NCBI GenBank assembly: GCA_029243165.1
Contig: JAQWSN010000011.1
Coordinates: forward strand, 26,715 to 90,714
DNA length: 64,000 nt
Source of the DNA: Flavobacteriaceae bacterium
Lineage (GTDB): Bacteria > Bacteroidota > Bacteroidia > Flavobacteriales > Flavobacteriaceae
Reading direction: 5' to 3'
In this document: positions 9,415-18,679 of the stretch, in pieces
Position numbering within the stretch: position 1 is the stretch's first letter
Layout of the letters: each line of letters opens with the position of its first letter
Notes under the pieces: model-generated
Seen by the model: the letters and a program-made list of their open reading frames with translations, nothing else
Told to the model about the DNA's origin: nothing
Database searches by the model: none
Program-made: the position numbers and the translations under genes

Positions 9415-9422
9415 CAAAAGTA
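9415..9422 (-). promoter_or_regulatory. -7 promoter element TACTTTTG of aroB
   Basis: Exact TAnnTTTG on the minus strand; 17 bases separate it from the aroB ATG at 9397. Confidence 0.5.
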
Positions 9423-9510
9423 AGGATAAATACAGAATGAAGTAAGCTAGGTTTTTTAGATTAAATATGTTGAGTAAAATATTTACCACAACTAAAATTG
9501 TTTATTGGTT

Positions 9511-9975
9511 TTAACCCCGTTTAAAACTTTTTTTAATTCGATCTAAATCTCTTTTGTTGTCACGGTCTTTGATGGTTTCGCGTTTGTCGTAAAGTTTTTT
9601 TCCTTTAGCTAGAGCAATACGCAGTTTTGCAAAACCTTTATCGGTAATAAAAAGGCGAAGCGGAACGATAGTAAGTCCAGAATTTTGTACTTCCCTTTGT
9701 AGTTTTTTTAATTCTTTTTTATTTAAAAGAAGTTTGCGTTGCGCTTTGGGTTTGTGGTTGAAACGAGTTCCAAAGGCATATTCTTCTATGTGCATATTAA
9801 CAGTAAACAGTTCTCCTCTGTCATTGAATTCACAAAAACTTTCTGCAATAGAAGCCTTGCTATTCCGAATTGATTTAATTTCTGTTCCGGTCAGTACAAT
9901 GCCCGCAGTGAATTCCTCAAGGAGTTCATACTCAAAGCGGGCTTTTTTGTTTTTTATGTGAATTTCTTTTTGCAC
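9511..9975 (-). CDS. smpB: SsrA-binding protein (trans-translation)
   Basis: 154 residues, the usual size. SmpB brings tmRNA to stalled ribosomes. Seen: the N-terminal core [20 protein letters not shown], the oligonucleotide-binding segment [15 protein letters not shown], and the basic C-terminal tail ([14 protein letters not shown]) needed in the mRNA channel. The start codon is GTG at 9975 (next codons CAA AAA GAA); no in-frame ATG precedes the conserved core. The -7 element ends 4 bases before that GTG, so the mRNA may be leaderless. The tmRNA gene itself is not in the window. Confidence 0.95.
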   Translation of the reverse strand: MQKEIHIKNKKARFEYELLEEFTAGIVLTGTEIKSIRNSKASIAESFCEFNDRGELFTVNMHIEEYAFGTRFNHKPKAQRKLLLNKKELKKLQREVQNSGLTIVPLRLFITDKGFAKLRIALAKGKKLYDKRETIKDRDNKRDLDRIKKSFKRG

Positions 9976-9979
9976 TTGG

Positions 9980-9987
9980 CAAAGGTA
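9980..9987 (-). promoter_or_regulatory. -7 promoter element TACCTTTG abutting the smpB start
   Basis: Exact TAnnTTTG on the minus strand, in the 15-base gap between the clpB stop and the smpB GTG. Using the element-to-start distance seen at the SRP RNA gene, transcription would begin at the G of the GTG start codon. Confidence 0.55.
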
Positions 9988-9990
9988 GTA

Positions 9991-12597
9991 CTAATCCTTT
10001 AAGGTGGTAGCAGCACTGTTTCTAAAAATAAATTGTTGATTAAAATAATCTACTGTAATCGCACCACTTTTGTCTAATTTCTCACTCAATAAACGTTTAC
10101 TGAGGGGATTTAAAATTTGTGTTTGGAGTACCCTTTTTACGGGTCTTCCCCCGTATTGTGGGTCAAAGCCTAAATGCGCTAGTTGTTCAATAGCTTCTTC
10201 AGTAGCAATGATCTCAATTTCCTGATCTTTTAATCGATTGTTGATCAAACCTAGTTGAAGTTTAACAATTTGCTTGATTTCTTTTTGAGTGAGCGGAGAG
10301 AAAAGGACCATGTCATCAATTCGGTTTAAAAACTCAGGACGAATTTGTCTTTTGAGCAATTGTAAGACCTGCTCTTTTGCTACAGACTCTGCCTCTTCAA
10401 ATTTTGGATTAGATTCAAATGCAGCCTGAATTTCGTGACTTCCCAAGTTACTAGTCATAATGATAATAGCATTCTTAAAATCTGCCAGGCGACCTTTGTT
10501 ATCGGTCAAACGCCCTTCGTCTAATACTTGAAGTAGCACATTGAAAGTGTCGGGATGTGCCTTTTCGATTTCGTCCAAAAGAATGACAGAGTAGGGTTTA
10601 CGTCTTACTGCCTCAGTCAACTGTCCACCTTCTTCATAACCCACATAACCAGGAGGGGCACCCACCAGTCGACTAACAGCATGGCGTTCTTGGTATTCGC
10701 TCATATCGATACGGGTAATGTTGCTTTCATCATCAAATAAGGCTTCTGCAAGTGCTTTTGCCAATTCTGTTTTTCCGACTCCAGTGGTCCCTAAAAACAA
10801 AAAGCTACCTATGGGGCGGTTGCTGTCTTGCAATCCGGCTCTGCTTCTTCGGATGGCATCGCTTACTGCGGCCACCGCTTTTTCTTGTCCGATTAATCTT
10901 TGGTGAAGAAGATTTTCCAGTTTGAGTAGTTTTTCTTTATCCGACTGTAACATCTTACTTACAGGAACTCCAGTCCATTTAGCAACCACATCTGCAATGT
11001 CATCATAGGTTATTTCTTCCTTAATCAAGCTGTCTTCTGATTGATTTTTTGCTAGGGTTTCTTGCAGATTTTGAATTTTATCTTCCGACTCCTGAAGTTT
11101 TCCATAGCGTATTTCTGCAACGGTACCATAATTTCCCTCACGTTCAGCTCGATCGGCTTGTGATTTTAAGTTTTCAATTTCGATTTTTGTTTGTTGAATG
11201 TTGTCAACAATTTCTTTATCTTGACTCCAACGCGCAAAAAGTGTTTTGCGTTCTTCTTTCAGTTCACTTAATTCTAGATTAAGCTTTTTAATTTTATCTT
11301 GATCTTTTTCTCTTTTAATAGCAACCAACTCAATTTCTATTTGACGAATTTTACGATCTAATGTGTCCAGCTCTTCAGGTTTAGAGTTGATTTCCATTCT
11401 TAGTTTTGCAGCGGCTTCGTCCATCAAATCAATTGCTTTATCGGGTAAAAATCGATTGTTGATGTATCTGTCTGAAAGCGTTACCGCTCCAATAATGGCT
11501 TCGTCTTTAATGCGAACTTTGTGATGCGCCTCATACTTTTCCTTGATGCCTCTGAGAATAGAAATTGCACTTTCTTTGTCAGGTTCTTCAACCAATACTT
11601 TTTGAAACCGTCGTTCCAAAGCTTTGTCTTTTTCAAAATATTTTTGATATTCATCTAAGGTGGTGGCGCCAATAGCACGCAATTCTCCTCGTGCAAGGGC
11701 GGGTTTGAGTATGTTGGCGGCGTCCATAGCTCCTTCGCCACCTCCAGCTCCCACCAAAGTGTGAATTTCGTCAATAAATAATACAAGATCTCCGGCGCTT
11801 TGTGTAACTTCTTTGATCACACTTTTCAAACGCTCTTCAAACTCTCCCTTGTATTTTGCCCCTGCGATCAATGCTCCCATATCCAATGCAAAGATTTGCT
11901 TTTCTTTCAGATTTTCAGGGACATCTCCCTCAATGATTCGGTGGGCCAGTCCTTCAGCAATAGCGGTTTTACCTGTTCCGGGTTCACCCACTAAAATGGG
12001 ATTGTTTTTAGTTCTACGACTCAAAATTTGCAAGAGTCTTCGGATTTCTTCATCTCGACCAATTACAGGATCGAGTTTTCCTTCTTGTGCCAGTTGATTT
12101 AAGTTTTTAGCGTATTTATTTAGTGCATTGTAATTTTGCTCTGCAGAGGCGGAAGTTATTTTTTCTCCTTTTCTGAGTTCCTTAATCACTTCTGAGAGAT
12201 TGGATTTGGACACTCCTTGATCTTGAAGCATTTTAGACACTGTACTTTTAGAGTCAAATAACGCCAGAAGAAGGTGCTCTGTAGCAACGTATTCGTCTTT
12301 TTGTTTTTTAGCTATTGCAATCGCATTCATTAGGGTTTGAGATGCTTTTTGTGAAAGCATTTGTGTCCCTCCAGATACTTTCGGAAAACTTTTTAGCGCG
12401 CTTTGATTCAATTGTTTTAGTAGAGCACTATTGATGTTTAGCTTTGAAAAAATGTAAGGGATTACATTATCGTCTGTTTCTAGTATTCCTTGAAACAGAT
12501 GTTCGTTTTCAATTTGCTGATGTTCATTTTCAAATGCCAATTGTTGGGCTTGTTGAACACTTTCTTGGGCTTTTGTGGTAAGATTATTCAAATTCAT
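9991..12597 (-). CDS. clpB: ClpB disaggregase chaperone
   Basis: 868 residues, typical of ClpB. This AAA+ hexamer rescues aggregated protein together with DnaK. Domains in order: Clp N-domain repeats (1-150), AAA-1 with Walker [10 protein letters not shown] near 205 and Walker [11 protein letters not shown], the long coiled-coil middle domain (about 410-530) that separates ClpB from ClpA/ClpC, AAA-2 with Walker [10 protein letters not shown] near 605, and the C-terminal D2 small domain. It is divergent from glyA across 234 bases that contain inverted repeats. It is probably heat-inducible, but no known heat-shock element can be named with certainty. Confidence 0.97.
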   Translation of the reverse strand: MNLNNLTTKAQESVQQAQQLAFENEHQQIENEHLFQGILETDDNVIPYIFSKLNINSALLKQLNQSALKSFPKVSGGTQMLSQKASQTLMNAIAIAKKQKDEYVATEHLLLALFDSKSTVSKMLQDQGVSKSNLSEVIKELRKGEKITSASAEQNYNALNKYAKNLNQLAQEGKLDPVIGRDEEIRRLLQILSRRTKNNPILVGEPGTGKTAIAEGLAHRIIEGDVPENLKEKQIFALDMGALIAGAKYKGEFEERLKSVIKEVTQSAGDLVLFIDEIHTLVGAGGGEGAMDAANILKPALARGELRAIGATTLDEYQKYFEKDKALERRFQKVLVEEPDKESAISILRGIKEKYEAHHKVRIKDEAIIGAVTLSDRYINNRFLPDKAIDLMDEAAAKLRMEINSKPEELDTLDRKIRQIEIELVAIKREKDQDKIKKLNLELSELKEERKTLFARWSQDKEIVDNIQQTKIEIENLKSQADRAEREGNYGTVAEIRYGKLQESEDKIQNLQETLAKNQSEDSLIKEEITYDDIADVVAKWTGVPVSKMLQSDKEKLLKLENLLHQRLIGQEKAVAAVSDAIRRSRAGLQDSNRPIGSFLFLGTTGVGKTELAKALAEALFDDESNITRIDMSEYQERHAVSRLVGAPPGYVGYEEGGQLTEAVRRKPYSVILLDEIEKAHPDTFNVLLQVLDEGRLTDNKGRLADFKNAIIIMTSNLGSHEIQAAFESNPKFEEAESVAKEQVLQLLKRQIRPEFLNRIDDMVLFSPLTQKEIKQIVKLQLGLINNRLKDQEIEIIATEEAIEQLAHLGFDPQYGGRPVKRVLQTQILNPLSKRLLSEKLDKSGAITVDYFNQQFIFRNSAATTLKD

Positions 12598-12620
12598 AGC
12601 ATTTTTTTTTAATTCTATTT

Positions 12621-12658
12621 CAAAAGCTATTCCATTGACAATCAGCTGACTTATTGTC
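12621..12658 (-). promoter_or_regulatory. Possible clpB promoter and operator
   Basis: On the minus strand a near-consensus -7 element (TAGCTTTTG, one extra base; 12621-12629) lies 23 bases before the clpB ATG. Just upstream is a 6-bp inverted repeat GACAAT (12637-12642) and ATTGTC (12653-12658) with a 10-base spacer. The position suits a regulator site, but no known operator matches with certainty. The rest of the 234-base clpB/glyA gap has an imperfect TTGAC-type repeat near 12679-12694 and an A/T tract. Confidence 0.35.
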
Positions 12659-12831
12659 TTATTTCAATTAAAAATAAGTGTCAATTTGTCGTCAAACGTT
12701 TTATCTTCCGTCTTTTTGAAAAAGGAACTGAACTTTGTTAATTACTCTTGAATAACTAGATTTTGATTTATTCAGAAAGGTGATAAAAACTCACTCAAAC
12801 TCATTAATTTTACAGCTTTAAAAACTATTAC

Positions 12832-14109
12832 ATGGCACAACAGGATACAGCAGTATTTAATCTGATTAATGAAGAAGAGCAACGACAGTTGAATGGTATT
12901 GAATTAATTGCATCTGAGAACTTTACTAGTCCGGCAGTTATGGAAGCTACTGGTTCAGTACTAACCAATAAATATGCAGAGGGTTATCCTGGCAAGCGTT
13001 ATTACGGAGGCTGTGAAGTAGTGGATGAAGTTGAACGCATTGCAATAAGCCGTGCGATGGAACTTTTTGGGGCAGCTTATGCTAACGTTCAGCCGCATTC
13101 AGGTTCTCAAGCCAATACCGCTGTGTTTCACGCTTTTTTAAAACCTGGAGATAAAATCCTAGGGTTTGATTTATCTCACGGTGGACACTTAACGCATGGC
13201 TCCCCTGTTAATTTTTCTGGTAGACTTTACCAAGCCCATTTTTACGGTGTGGAGGAGTCCACAGGTCGCTTGAACTACGACAATATTCTCAAAATAGCTC
13301 AGGAAGTAAAGCCTCAAATGATCATCGCAGGTGCTTCGGCCTATTCAAGAGACATTGATTTTGAAAAGTTTCGTGAAATTGCAGATTCAGTAGGTGCTTT
13401 TTTATTGGCAGACATCTCTCACCCCTCGGGAATGATTGCAACGGGCATGTTGAGCAATCCAATTCCGCATTGTCATGTGGTTACCACAACCACTCATAAG
13501 ACCTTGCGAGGCCCTCGTGGAGGACTCATTTTAATGGGTGAAGATTTTGACAATCCCTTTGGTTTGACTCTAAAAAATGGAACTCCTCAAAAAATGTCAC
13601 ACTTGCTAAATATGGCAGTATTTCCTGGTAATCAGGGAGGTCCTTTAATGCATGTGATTGCTGGAAAGGCAGTTGCCTTTCAAGAAGCATTAGCCCCTTC
13701 ATTTAAGGAGTACATGGAACAGGTTCGAAAAAATGCTCAAGCGATGGCTCGTGCCTTTGTAGCCAGAGATTATCATTTAATTTCAAGCGGAACAGATAAT
13801 CATATGATGCTGATTGATCTTCGCAATAAAAACATTACTGGAAAAGATGCTGAAAAGGCATTGGTTAAAGCAGAAATTACCGCAAACAAAAATATGGTGC
13901 CTTTTGATGACAAATCACCTTTTGTTACGTCAGGAATCCGCGTTGGTACCGCTGCAATTACAACCCGAGGTTTAAAAGAAGCTGAAATGGAAGTCATTGT
14001 TGATTTGATTGATAGGGTAATTCAAAACCCTGAGGATGCCTCTGAATTGGAAGCGGTAGCAAAAGAAGTTCACGCTTTAATGGAGGGAAGAGCCCTTTTC
14101 AACTCTTAA
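12832..14109 (+). CDS. glyA: Serine hydroxymethyltransferase
   Basis: 425 residues. A PLP enzyme that interconverts serine and glycine with tetrahydrofolate, the main source of one-carbon units. Seen: N-terminal [12 protein letters not shown], the core [15 protein letters not shown], and the PLP lysine in [15 protein letters not shown] (Lys223). The length matches the family. A near-consensus -7 element (TAATTTTA) lies about 20 bases before the ATG. The 3' end overlaps the convergent thioesterase stop by 4 bases. Confidence 0.97.
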   Translation: MAQQDTAVFNLINEEEQRQLNGIELIASENFTSPAVMEATGSVLTNKYAEGYPGKRYYGGCEVVDEVERIAISRAMELFGAAYANVQPHSGSQANTAVFHAFLKPGDKILGFDLSHGGHLTHGSPVNFSGRLYQAHFYGVEESTGRLNYDNILKIAQEVKPQMIIAGASAYSRDIDFEKFREIADSVGAFLLADISHPSGMIATGMLSNPIPHCHVVTTTTHKTLRGPRGGLILMGEDFDNPFGLTLKNGTPQKMSHLLNMAVFPGNQGGPLMHVIAGKAVAFQEALAPSFKEYMEQVRKNAQAMARAFVARDYHLISSGTDNHMMLIDLRNKNITGKDAEKALVKAEITANKNMVPFDDKSPFVTSGIRVGTAAITTRGLKEAEMEVIVDLIDRVIQNPEDASELEAVAKEVHALMEGRALFNS

Positions 14110-14495
14110 GATTCGAATAGTTCAATAATCGATTGCGGAATTTTCTCCATCTCATTTGTCGAGGGATTCAAATAACACCACTGTGTACTACATTGTGTTA
14201 AGAGTCTTTGATTTGAATCAAAAATCTCAACGATCCGTTCAGACAACACACCACGACTTTGTTTGACGTAGGTTCGTAACTGTAACGTATCGCCTATTAG
14301 GGCAGGACTTTTGTAGGTAATTGAGTGGCTGCGAACCACCCAAACCCCCAATTTTCCATGAAGATTTTTGGTTAGTTCTTCCCAATGTGCATGTGCAACT
14401 TCCTGAACCCAATACAAGTACTGTACGTTGTTGACATGCCCTAAATCATCAATGTGTTCTGGAAGTACTTTCGTGTGAATCGAATAAGGTTTCAT
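14106..14495 (-). CDS. Acyl-CoA thioesterase, 4HBT hotdog family
   Basis: 129 residues with the hotdog fold. The N-terminal signature [24 protein letters not shown] carries the catalytic Asp of 4-hydroxybenzoyl-CoA thioesterase/YbgC-type enzymes. It probably hydrolyses acyl-CoA or acyl-ACP thioesters in the cytoplasm; the substrate is not determinable. Its ATG overlaps the stop of the upstream gene (ATGA), so the two are translationally coupled. Confidence 0.88.
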   Translation of the reverse strand: MKPYSIHTKVLPEHIDDLGHVNNVQYLYWVQEVAHAHWEELTKNLHGKLGVWVVRSHSITYKSPALIGDTLQLRTYVKQSRGVLSERIVEIFDSNQRLLTQCSTQWCYLNPSTNEMEKIPQSIIELFES

Positions 14496-15511
14496 TCTTT
14501 GGGAAGGATCTTTACTTCGAAAAGTTTGTCCCAGTTTTTTCCAGTAACGAAAAAAGTTTTACGTTCTGGATGGTAGGCAATGCCATTGAAAACATTTAGC
14601 TCAGGGTGTTCCTTAACTTTGGCTTTAAGCCCAGAAAAATCAACGACACCCTCTACTGCACCACTTTTGGGATCAATAATTACCACCACGTCTTTCTGAA
14701 ATTGATAGGTATTAGCATAAATTTTACCATTTACATATTCCAATTCATTTAAATTTTTTAGAGCGGCTTTATGGGTCATTACTTGGATGCTTCCTTTCTC
14801 TTCATAGGTTTCAGGATCCAAGGTCCAGATGCGATGCGTTCCATCAGATTTAAATAAATTATTACCATCATTGCACAATCCCCATCCTTCTTTGCTATTT
14901 CCAAATGGAAATGATTTTTCCATTGAAAGAGATTCTTTGTCGTAAACAAAACCCATATTGGCTTTCCAAGTGAGTTGAATGATTTTATTATTTAAAATCG
15001 TTAAACCCTCTCCAAAATAGGTATCGTCTAAAGGTTTTTTTTCTTTGAGTTCTCCAGTTTTGTAATCCACAACTCTTAAACTTGATTTTCCATTTAAACC
15101 GGTACTTTCATACAGAAGATCTCCCTCAAATTCCAAACCTTGCGTGTAGGCTGAAATATCGTGTGGATAGGTTTCAATAAGTTCGTAAGAATAAAGTTTT
15201 GGTGGTTTAGGAGCGAGTAAAGTAAGGGGGGTTATTTTTTCAAATGACAATTCCCCTTGATTTACAACAGCTTTTATTTCATGCGTACCTAGGGGTTCAT
15301 TTTTAAAGACATGATCATTTTTAATGGCCTGACCGTTTAAAAAGAATGTAACATCCGCACCGTCCAATGTTTTGTTGAGTTTTAGATTGAGGGTATCACC
15401 CCAAACGGCTTTATTTGATTTTACACCAGTTAGAATTTTGAATTTAGGGGCATCGGGGCTACCGCATTTCATCAAAAAAAGTATGAAAGAAAAATAAAGT
15501 AAACTTTTCAT
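14492..15511 (-). CDS. Glutaminyl-peptide cyclotransferase-like protein, exported
   Basis: 339 residues from the ATG at 15511 (a TTG 6 bases further upstream is less likely). A hydrophobic N-terminus (MKSLLYFSFILFLMKCGS) suggests export; the Cys is in a poor lipobox, so lipidation is uncertain. An Ig-like segment (about 25-100) precedes a beta-propeller of the glutamine cyclotransferase family (about 105-339), with YTQGLEFEGDLLYESTG, LTWK and NELEYVNGKIYAN. Enzymes of this family form N-terminal pyroglutamate. It is coupled to the downstream thioesterase by an ATGA overlap, though no functional link is evident. Confidence 0.84.
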   Translation of the reverse strand: MKSLLYFSFILFLMKCGSPDAPKFKILTGVKSNKAVWGDTLNLKLNKTLDGADVTFFLNGQAIKNDHVFKNEPLGTHEIKAVVNQGELSFEKITPLTLLAPKPPKLYSYELIETYPHDISAYTQGLEFEGDLLYESTGLNGKSSLRVVDYKTGELKEKKPLDDTYFGEGLTILNNKIIQLTWKANMGFVYDKESLSMEKSFPFGNSKEGWGLCNDGNNLFKSDGTHRIWTLDPETYEEKGSIQVMTHKAALKNLNELEYVNGKIYANTYQFQKDVVVIIDPKSGAVEGVVDFSGLKAKVKEHPELNVFNGIAYHPERKTFFVTGKNWDKLFEVKILPKE

Positions 15512-15594
15512 GGACAATAAGCGCTTGATTTATTAGAATCGGATCAACCCAAAATTAAGCAATTAAAATGATTGTTGAACTCATTTGAAGAGCT

Positions 15595-15602
15595 TATATT
15601 TG
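15595..15602 (+). promoter_or_regulatory. -7 promoter element TATATTTG of the SRP RNA gene
   Basis: Exact TAnnTTTG, with a TTG at 15575-15577 (17-base spacing) as a possible -33 element. The predicted RNA 5' end (first base of the closing helix, 15607) lies 5 bases after the element. That gives an in-window estimate of the element-to-start distance. Confidence 0.65.
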
Positions 15603-15604
15603 CT

Positions 15605-15705
15605 GCGGGCAAGTCCTACACAACCAGCTCCTGCTAAATCCCCCAGGGTGGGAACGCAGCAAGGGTAGGCGGTCGTAGCGGTGTGATGTGGGTCGCTTGC
15701 CCTTT
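15605..15705 (+). ncRNA. ffs: Signal recognition particle RNA, small bacterial (4.5S) type
   Basis: RNA scaffold of the SRP; it binds Ffh and targets membrane proteins. The outer helix pairs GGGCAAG (15607-15613) with CTTGCCC (15696-15702). The apical domain-IV hairpin has the GGAA tetraloop (15651-15654) closed by GTG/CGC, and the asymmetric loop strand CGCAGCAAGGGTAGG is the conserved Ffh-binding part. A T6 run follows immediately (15703-15708) and probably terminates the RNA. About 100 nt is normal for this class. Confidence 0.93.
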
Positions 15706-15720
15706 TTTAATTTATTAGGT

Positions 15721-16530
15721 ATGTCTAAAGTTGTGTTGATTACTGGAGCTTCCTCGGGACTAGGCTTGACCACAGCTCTTTATTTACACCAACAAGGATT
15801 TACTGTTTTTGGCACCAGTAGGAACCCTCAGAACTACAATCAAAAATATCCTTTTACTTTTCTCGCTTTGGAAAATACAGACCCATCGAGCATCGAAAAC
15901 TGTGTTGCCTCAGTAGTGAAACAAGCCAAACGTTTGGATGTTTTAATCAATAATGCAGGAGTAGGAATTACCGGACCTGTGGAAGAAATTGAGTTGAAAG
16001 CGATTAAAAAACATTTTGAAATAAATTGTTTTGGTCCTTTACAGCTTATCCAAGCAGTTCTCCCTCATATGCGTAAACAAGGATCAGGATTAATCATCAA
16101 TATTAGCTCAATTGCTGCCGATTTGGGCTTGCCCTTTAGAGGGCCTTATTCTGCTTCTAAAGGAGCTTTGGAACGCATGACGGAGGCCTTGCGAATGGAA
16201 ACCAAGAACTTTGGTGTTGAAATTTGTAGCGTAGCTCCAGGGGATTTTGTCTCCAATATTGCCGAACGAAGACACTACGCGAATTTGAGTGAAGATTCGC
16301 CTTATTATCAAGCTTACCGTTTTAGTCTAGATCAGATGAATGAGCATGTGGACAACGGAATTGATCCAAAAAAAATTGCAAAAAAAATAGAAAGTCTTAT
16401 CGTTTCTAGAAAGCTTAAAGTTCGTTACAAAGTTGGTGCTCCCCTGCAAAAACTTTCTGGAACATTAAAAAGCCTCCTTCCAAGTCGTATCTTTGAAAAA
16501 CTTTTGATGAATCATTACAAATTAAAATAA
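15721..16530 (+). CDS. Short-chain dehydrogenase/reductase
   Basis: 269 residues from the ATG at 15721; an earlier in-frame start would lie inside the SRP RNA and is rejected. Seen: the Rossmann glycine motif [12 protein letters not shown], and the catalytic Ser (NISS) and YSASK. The C-terminus is basic and longer than minimal SDRs, as in NAD(P)-dependent ketoreductases acting on lipids or retinol-like substrates; the substrate is unknown. The ATG is 18 bases after the SRP RNA helix with no separate promoter seen, so it may depend on read-through from the SRP RNA. Confidence 0.88.
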   Translation: MSKVVLITGASSGLGLTTALYLHQQGFTVFGTSRNPQNYNQKYPFTFLALENTDPSSIENCVASVVKQAKRLDVLINNAGVGITGPVEEIELKAIKKHFEINCFGPLQLIQAVLPHMRKQGSGLIINISSIAADLGLPFRGPYSASKGALERMTEALRMETKNFGVEICSVAPGDFVSNIAERRHYANLSEDSPYYQAYRFSLDQMNEHVDNGIDPKKIAKKIESLIVSRKLKVRYKVGAPLQKLSGTLKSLLPSRIFEKLLMNHYKLK

Positions 16531-16538
16531 CGTCCAAT

Positions 16539-17192
16539 ATGAAATTTTTTATTGACACTGCCAACCTAGATCAAATACGTGAAGCCCAAGCATTAGGAGT
16601 GTTAGATGGGGTTACGACCAATCCATCTTTAATGGCAAAGGAGGGTATTACCGGAACTAATAATATCTTAAAACATTATGTGGATATTTGTGAAATCGTA
16701 GACGGCGATGTTTCTGCGGAGGTAATTGCGGTTGATTTTGAGGGAATGGTTCGTGAAGGGGAGGCACTTGCAGCGCTTCATCCACAAATTGTTGTAAAAA
16801 TTCCAATGACAGAAGACGGGGTCAAGGCTTTAAAATATTTTTCAGATGCTGGAATAAAAACCAATTGTACATTGATCTTTTCTGTAGGTCAAGCCCTTCT
16901 GGCTGCCAAAGCAGGGGCAACTTACATGTCTCCTTTTATTGGACGTCTGGACGATGTTTCTACAGACGGATTGGAATTAATTGAAGACATTCGATTAGTG
17001 TATGACAATTATGCTTTTGAAACGGAAATTTTAGCTGCGTCTGTGCGCCATACGATGCATATTGTCAATTGCGCTAAAATAGGAGCAGATGTTATGACAG
17101 GCCCCCTTTCTGCGATCAAAGGATTACTTAATCATCCGCTGACCGATATTGGCCTAGCAAAATTTTTAGCGGATCATAAAAAAGGAAATTAA
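16539..17192 (+). CDS. tal: Transaldolase, short (fructose-6-phosphate aldolase-like) type
   Basis: 217 residues, the small single-domain transaldolase/FSA class. It moves a dihydroxyacetone unit between sugar phosphates in the non-oxidative pentose phosphate pathway. Seen: [29 protein letters not shown], the Schiff-base lysine in VVKIPMT (Lys87), TNCTLIFS, and [11 protein letters not shown]. It lies 8 bases after the SDR, so an operon is likely. It could be a fructose-6-phosphate aldolase; the sequence alone does not decide. Confidence 0.9.
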   Translation: MKFFIDTANLDQIREAQALGVLDGVTTNPSLMAKEGITGTNNILKHYVDICEIVDGDVSAEVIAVDFEGMVREGEALAALHPQIVVKIPMTEDGVKALKYFSDAGIKTNCTLIFSVGQALLAAKAGATYMSPFIGRLDDVSTDGLELIEDIRLVYDNYAFETEILAASVRHTMHIVNCAKIGADVMTGPLSAIKGLLNHPLTDIGLAKFLADHKKGN

Positions 17193-17195
17193 GTT

Positions 17196-18584
17196 TTATT
17201 TTGACTTTTTTATTTGAGTCTCAAAATTTGCATCTGAAAAGTTCCCAAACCCATCGATGATTCTCCCTTTGGCATCAATGATTATGGCCTTGTTTAGCAG
17301 CGTAAGCACCCATGATTTACTTGCATTTTCAAAGTTGATTAAAGCAAATTGATCTTCTTTTGATACCTCCATGATCTTTTGAACCTCATCTACCATAGTG
17401 TTAAAGGGCTGAATACAAATACCTACAAAGCGAATGTCTGGATTAATTTTTTGAAAACGACTGACTCGCTCTAAGGTATTGCGGTAATGATTCATCTGGG
17501 TCTGAGACCAAAAATAGACAACAGTGGCTTTTGCTTTAGCAAGTGAAGCACTGTTTACTGTATCGCGCTTAGCATTCTGGAGTAAAATTTTTGGTAGCGG
17601 TTTATTAGGACCCATGCTATTGATATCAGCATGTAGATCTAAAACTTCTGAGAGATAGATGGGGGATGTATTAACTGTTGCATAAAATTGTAAAAAACGC
17701 TGGTGTTGTTTGTGGTTTTCAAAATTGAGAATTTCTTCAAAAGCAATAGCACGAGCAAGATTATTTCGCAAAAGAGCTCCTTTGATATTTTCGTCTAAAA
17801 CCTCTAAACGTTTGATGTTGAAATCCGTTGTCTGTTTTGTTTGGAAGTAGGCTGTTCCTGGCTCAAGTGCTTTTTCATTGATAAAATTCAATACATAATT
17901 CACATAAGGGTCAAAAAAAGCTAAGTCATTGTCTCCATAATTCAAATACTTTCTGAAGCTGAAATATGCACTATCTTCTTCTGCTGTCCACTGTGAACCA
18001 CGAAGTAAAGCATAGCGTTCTCGAATTGTAGCATAGGGATAAATGTACGCGGCCTGGGTTACTTTTTGAGCAATCGGCGATAGAGAATTAAGCGAGTCCA
18101 TTCCAATCCATAAATTCTTCTTTTCCAGCAGCATGGAGTCAAGTAATTGGCTGAAAATTTTTCGATTACTGGAATATTTAGAAGATAAATATTGATTTTC
18201 TGTTTCTTGCCTTAAGAGAAGTTCCATCAAAAAATTATTTTTTGAGGCCCCCGAACCTGAATAAACAATCGATTCATCAAAGGTAACTGCGTTAATTCGA
18301 ACCCACAGGCTGTCTCCTTTTTCCAAAAGTAATGTTTGATATTCAGGAAGGTGTTCGAGTTTAAAAATCCCACTAGCCAACGAATCATAAGTTTCTTCAA
18401 ACCGCAATTGATCATCCAACTGAAAGGTCTCTACGGTCGTGTTACCTTGATAGAGGGTAACCTTTCGCGAAGAAGGGTTAATGATTTGACCACCTAAAAA
18501 GATACGACTAGGAGGTTGCTCTTTTGGGCTACATGAAAAAAAGAACCCAAGACAAACCCATCCTAACAAACTGAGTTTTCTCAT
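17196..18584 (-). CDS. Thioredoxin-fold (TlpA-like) lipoprotein without active-site cysteines
   Basis: 462 residues. A signal peptide ends in the lipobox FFSC (Cys18), so the protein is probably anchored to a periplasm-facing or outer membrane. The N-terminal 100 residues resemble the DUF4369-type beta domain of Bacteroidetes thioredoxin lipoproteins, followed by a helical middle part. Residues about 340-460 have the thioredoxin-like pattern (ATVVYFWSQTQ, then IRFVGICI, then AIIIDAKGRIID). Where TlpA/ResA have CxxC after the tryptophan, this protein has WSQTQ, so it cannot be a standard thiol oxidoreductase. It converges on tal with a 3-base gap. Confidence 0.78.
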   Translation of the reverse strand: MRKLSLLGWVCLGFFFSCSPKEQPPSRIFLGGQIINPSSRKVTLYQGNTTVETFQLDDQLRFEETYDSLASGIFKLEHLPEYQTLLLEKGDSLWVRINAVTFDESIVYSGSGASKNNFLMELLLRQETENQYLSSKYSSNRKIFSQLLDSMLLEKKNLWIGMDSLNSLSPIAQKVTQAAYIYPYATIRERYALLRGSQWTAEEDSAYFSFRKYLNYGDNDLAFFDPYVNYVLNFINEKALEPGTAYFQTKQTTDFNIKRLEVLDENIKGALLRNNLARAIAFEEILNFENHKQHQRFLQFYATVNTSPIYLSEVLDLHADINSMGPNKPLPKILLQNAKRDTVNSASLAKAKATVVYFWSQTQMNHYRNTLERVSRFQKINPDIRFVGICIQPFNTMVDEVQKIMEVSKEDQFALINFENASKSWVLTLLNKAIIIDAKGRIIDGFGNFSDANFETQIKKSK

Positions 18585-18653
18585 GGGCTAAAAATACGAT
18601 TTTTAGGAGTTAAAAAATATGGGCTGGCGTTAAATCCCTCACAAGGTTTTGTG

Positions 18654-18661
18654 TAAGTTTG
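18654..18661 (+). promoter_or_regulatory. -7 promoter element TAAGTTTG of the ABC-F gene
   Basis: Exact TAnnTTTG ending 18 bases before the ATG at 18680; it rules out the alternative upstream start at 18659. Confidence 0.55.
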
Positions 18662-18679
18662 CAGCTTAAAATAAAAATT

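Noticed and set aside
9991..12597. Several open frames of 60-95 codons antisense to clpB and other large genes
   Set aside because: They mirror the codon pattern of well-identified genes, show no domain, signal or own promoter, and are explained as shadows.
15688..15720. Upstream in-frame start for the SDR gene
   Set aside because: It lies inside the SRP RNA 3' arm; the ATG at 15721 starts right at the conserved Rossmann motif.
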